64,000 bases of DNA from NCBI GenBank assembly GCA_011170375.1, contig DUEV01000007.1, positions 1-64,000 of the forward strand. The letters run 5' to 3'. Source of the stretch: Dehalococcoidia bacterium. GTDB lineage: Bacteria > Chloroflexota > Dehalococcoidia > Dehalococcoidales > Fen-1064. Each line of letters opens with the position of its first letter. Positions within the stretch are counted from its first letter, which is position 1. The position numbers were made by a program, and so were the translations under genes. This document shows, in pieces, positions 60,862 to 64,000 of this stretch. Under the pieces are notes generated by a model. It had not been told where the DNA came from and made no database searches. It saw only the letters and a list, made by a program, of their open reading frames with translations.

Positions 60862-62661
60862 ATGCGGATTATTATCAGACTGCTCGGTTTCCTCAATAAG
60901 TACTGGAAGCGTGTCACCCTGGCCTATGTCTGCCTTTTCCTGTCCGTCGGCTTCAGTCTTGGTATGCCCGAACTGGTCAAGCAGGCCATCGACAGAGGGA
61001 TAGGCTATGACCCGCTGACTAACACGATGTCCGGCTCGACGTCTCTTCTTGTCTGGCTGGGGATAGCCGTACTGGCGGTGGCGGCACTGCGTGGTGTCTT
61101 TGCTTTCGGACAGACCTATCTCGGTGAGTACATCTCCCAGCGCGTTGCCTACGATATCAGGAACCTGTTTTATGACCGCGTCCAGCGCCTCAGCTTTGCC
61201 TTTCATGACACCGCACAGACCGGGCAGCTGATGTCTCGTGCCACCCAGGACGTCGAAGCGGTGCGGTTCTTCATCTCGATGGGCGGACTCAGGATACTTT
61301 ATGTATTCATTACCTTCGCCGGCATTTGTGCCCTGCTTTTTATCATGAACTGGCGGCTGGCCTTAATTGGCATTGCCAGTATGCCATTGATAGGTTATCT
61401 GGCCACTGTGGTCGGTACCAGGCTTCGCCCCATCTGGACAAACGTACAGCAGGGGATAGCCTTGCTGGGCACAATACTCCAAGAAAATCTCTCAGGAGTC
61501 AAGGTCGTCCGGGCATTCACTCAGGAAAAATATGAGTCCCGGAAATTTAAGCAGCAGGCCAAGGAGCTATATGACGACAACATCAAGGCGAGCAAGATAC
61601 GTGCCTTTAATATGCCCCTGATGTCCTTCATCCTGGTCCTGGCCAGTGGTGTCATAGTCTGGGTCGGCGGGAGTGAAATTCTTGCCGGTAGACTGACTGG
61701 TGGTGAACTCATCCAGTTCTACCTCTACCTGGCGATGATGGCCATGCCGATACGGATGATGGGTATGATGGTCAACATGGTCTCGCGCGGTGTCTCCGCC
61801 GGGGCGCGCATCTTCGAAGTGCTCGATACCGAGTCGGCGGTAACGGAAAAACCGGGTGCCATTGAGTTGGATGGTGTCCAGGGACTGGTCAGGTTCGAGA
61901 GGGTCTCCTTCAGCTACGATTCAGCCAATCCCTACGAAATAATGGGACCTGTCCTCGACAATATCAACCTCGAAGCCAGGCCCGGTGAAATGGTTGCCCT
62001 TCTTGGCATGACAGGTAGTGGTAAGTCCACCCTGATAAACCTGATACCCAGGTTCTATGACGTCACCTCAGGCAGCATTACCATTGATGGCATAGACATC
62101 AGGAATGGCACTTTGAACTCACTGCGAAGCAATATCGGAATCGTCCAGCAGGATGTCTTCCTTTTCACAGCCACCATAGCCGATAACATCGCCTACGGAG
62201 CAGTTGATGCCAGTATGGACGATATTGTCGCTGCTAGCAAGGCCGCCCAGCTACACGAATTCATTGAGAGCCTCCCTGAAGGCTACGATACCTGGGTCGG
62301 GGAGAGGGGGCTAACTCTCTCCGGTGGCCAGAGACAGCGGCTTGCCATTGCCCGCACCCTGTTGATTGACCCACGTATCCTCATCTTTGACGACTCCACT
62401 TCCAGTGTTGATACCGAGACCGAGTTTCTTATTCAGAAGGCACTCCGTGAACTGATGAAGGGACGGACTACCTTTGTCATCGCCCAGAGACTGCAAACGG
62501 TACGTGACGCCGACCAGATTCTTGTTCTCGACAAGGGAACGATAGCCGAGCGCGGTAGTCATACCGAATTACTTCAAAACGGCACTATCTATCGACATAT
62601 ATACGAAATCCAGCTTCGTGACCAGGAAGAAGCACTCAGCCGGAGGTACGACGAGTCATGA
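60862..62661 (+). CDS. ABC transporter, fused permease/ATPase (MsbA/MDR-like)
   Basis: GMTGSGKSTLINLIPRFYDVTSG Walker A, LSGGQRQRLAIARTLLIDPRILIFDDSTSSVD. Confidence 0.96.
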   Translation: MRIIIRLLGFLNKYWKRVTLAYVCLFLSVGFSLGMPELVKQAIDRGIGYDPLTNTMSGSTSLLVWLGIAVLAVAALRGVFAFGQTYLGEYISQRVAYDIRNLFYDRVQRLSFAFHDTAQTGQLMSRATQDVEAVRFFISMGGLRILYVFITFAGICALLFIMNWRLALIGIASMPLIGYLATVVGTRLRPIWTNVQQGIALLGTILQENLSGVKVVRAFTQEKYESRKFKQQAKELYDDNIKASKIRAFNMPLMSFILVLASGVIVWVGGSEILAGRLTGGELIQFYLYLAMMAMPIRMMGMMVNMVSRGVSAGARIFEVLDTESAVTEKPGAIELDGVQGLVRFERVSFSYDSANPYEIMGPVLDNINLEARPGEMVALLGMTGSGKSTLINLIPRFYDVTSGSITIDGIDIRNGTLNSLRSNIGIVQQDVFLFTATIADNIAYGAVDASMDDIVAASKAAQLHEFIESLPEGYDTWVGERGLTLSGGQRQRLAIARTLLIDPRILIFDDSTSSVDTETEFLIQKALRELMKGRTTFVIAQRLQTVRDADQILVLDKGTIAERGSHTELLQNGTIYRHIYEIQLRDQEEALSRRYDES

Positions 62662-64000
62662 TGCACGGTGGCAGTGGCGGGATGATGCATGGCGGCGGCA
62701 TGATGCACGGCGGGGCAATGCGCCCTGGGCTGAGCCGTGCCGGCGACCTCATAGATGATATTACCTACGGCAAGGCGTATGACCACACCGTGGTAACCCG
62801 TCTGCTGAAGTATCTCAAGGACTACAAGGGCCGGTTCGCCATTGCCCTGATATCCATGATTGTCTATACACTCACCCTCCTGGCCATGCCGCAACTGGTA
62901 GGTATGGCCATCGATGACCTGACCGCAACCAGAGACCTCAGCAGACTCACAATATGGCTCGGTTTCTTTATTGGCAACGGCCTGCTTAACTGGGGAGGCC
63001 AGTGGCTACAGATACTTTACATGGCCTATATTGGCCAGGGTGTCCTTCTCACGCTACGCACCCAGATGTTCGATCACCTGCAGAAACTTTCTCTAAGTTT
63101 CTATGACCGTCATGAGGTCGGCCGTTTGATGTCCCGGGTCCAGAACGATGTCACCGCACTTCAGGAGGTAGTCAGCGCCGGTGTCCTCGACATCACTGCC
63201 GACCTGCTGAGCCTGGTTGGTATTGTTGTCATGCTGTTCATCAGCAACGTGCAGTTGGCACTGATTACCATGACCGTGATACCGGTCATGGTGGGTGTCA
63301 TGGCAATATGGCAGAGATACGCGCGTAACGCCTTTATGCGAGTGCGCATGGCTATCTCAGCCGTCAATGCCGGACTTCAGGAAAATATCTCCGGCGCCCG
63401 GGTTATCCAGAGCCTATCCCGTGAAGACCTGAACCTGCAGCGGTTCGACGACATGAATACAGCCAACCTGGACGCCAATATACAGGCCGGTCGCCTCACT
63501 GCTGGCATACAGCCGGCGACAGAGATACTGATGGGCGCCGGGATTATGCTGGTCGTTATCTTCGGAGGCATGCAGGTCCTTGACGACACGCTAACCGTAG
63601 GAGCACTGGTGGCCTTCGTCCTCTATGTCCAGAGGTTCTTCGATCCGATACGCCGACTCACCATGCAGTATGCTCAGTTGCAGCGAGCCATGGCCGGCGG
63701 GCAGCGCATTTTTGAAGTGCTAGACACCGAACCGGAGATTGTTGATGCCCCCGATGCCACCGAACTGCCGACAATTGAAGGTGATATTGTTTTCGACCAT
63801 GTCAGCTTTGAATATGTCCCCGACCTGGAAGTGCTACACGACATCAATCTCCAAGTACGTCCCGGTGAGACCATCGCTCTGGTTGGCTCGACCGGGGCCG
63901 GTAAGAGCACCCTGGTCAGCCTCGTTGCCCGGTTCTACGAGATAACCAAGGGCAAGCTGACAATAGATGGTCATGATATCCATAATGTAACACAGAGCTC
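62658..64000 (+). CDS. ABC transporter, fused permease/ATPase (partial, runs off window), Met/His-rich N-terminus
   Basis: ATGA overlap with the upstream gene; MMHGGSGGMMHGGGMMHGGAMRPGLSRAGDL... and Walker A GSTGAGKSTLVSLVARFYE; not in the ORF track because it is open at the window edge. Confidence 0.93.
   Translation, partial: MMHGGSGGMMHGGGMMHGGAMRPGLSRAGDLIDDITYGKAYDHTVVTRLLKYLKDYKGRFAIALISMIVYTLTLLAMPQLVGMAIDDLTATRDLSRLTIWLGFFIGNGLLNWGGQWLQILYMAYIGQGVLLTLRTQMFDHLQKLSLSFYDRHEVGRLMSRVQNDVTALQEVVSAGVLDITADLLSLVGIVVMLFISNVQLALITMTVIPVMVGVMAIWQRYARNAFMRVRMAISAVNAGLQENISGARVIQSLSREDLNLQRFDDMNTANLDANIQAGRLTAGIQPATEILMGAGIMLVVIFGGMQVLDDTLTVGALVAFVLYVQRFFDPIRRLTMQYAQLQRAMAGGQRIFEVLDTEPEIVDAPDATELPTIEGDIVFDHVSFEYVPDLEVLHDINLQVRPGETIALVGSTGAGKSTLVSLVARFYEITKGKLTIDGHDIHNVTQS

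Overview
The window looks like a chromosomal segment from a Dehalococcoidia-type or other Chloroflexota genome; this affiliation is inferred from gene content only. Most of it is ordinary metabolism and housekeeping: dapF, dapL, hflX, a DagK-like kinase, Fe-ADH, LmbE-like, GNAT, MFS and ABC exporters, an ECF sigma factor, two complete tRNAs. Several regions are mosaic or accessory. Main points: (1) A compact four-gene nitrogenase-like operon at about 6.5-10.9 kb: two component-1-like subunits, a NifH-like reductase and a stand-alone NifB-like radical SAM protein. No other nif genes are nearby. The NifD-like subunit keeps the cofactor Cys position but appears to lack the cofactor His. (2) A probable selenoprotein of the UGSC family at 51.3-53.1 kb. 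An in-frame TGA splits it into two ORFs, and a 7-bp hairpin resembling a bacterial SECIS follows the TGA. (3) Rearrangement scars at 15-24 kb: a truncated FtsX-like permease next to a decayed MazG-like gene, tRNA-Asn and tRNA-Gly 3'-half remnants, a duplicated kinase 3' end flanking a hydrolase and a truncated FAD-domain gene. (4) A SipW-like signal peptidase with TasA-like secreted proteins and a beta-helix protein. (5) A frameshifted EVE/PUA-like plus possible PD-(D/E)XK protein. (6) A split ChrB. (7) Several families of dispersed palindromic repeats. No CRISPR array, rRNA operon or intact transposase/integrase was seen.
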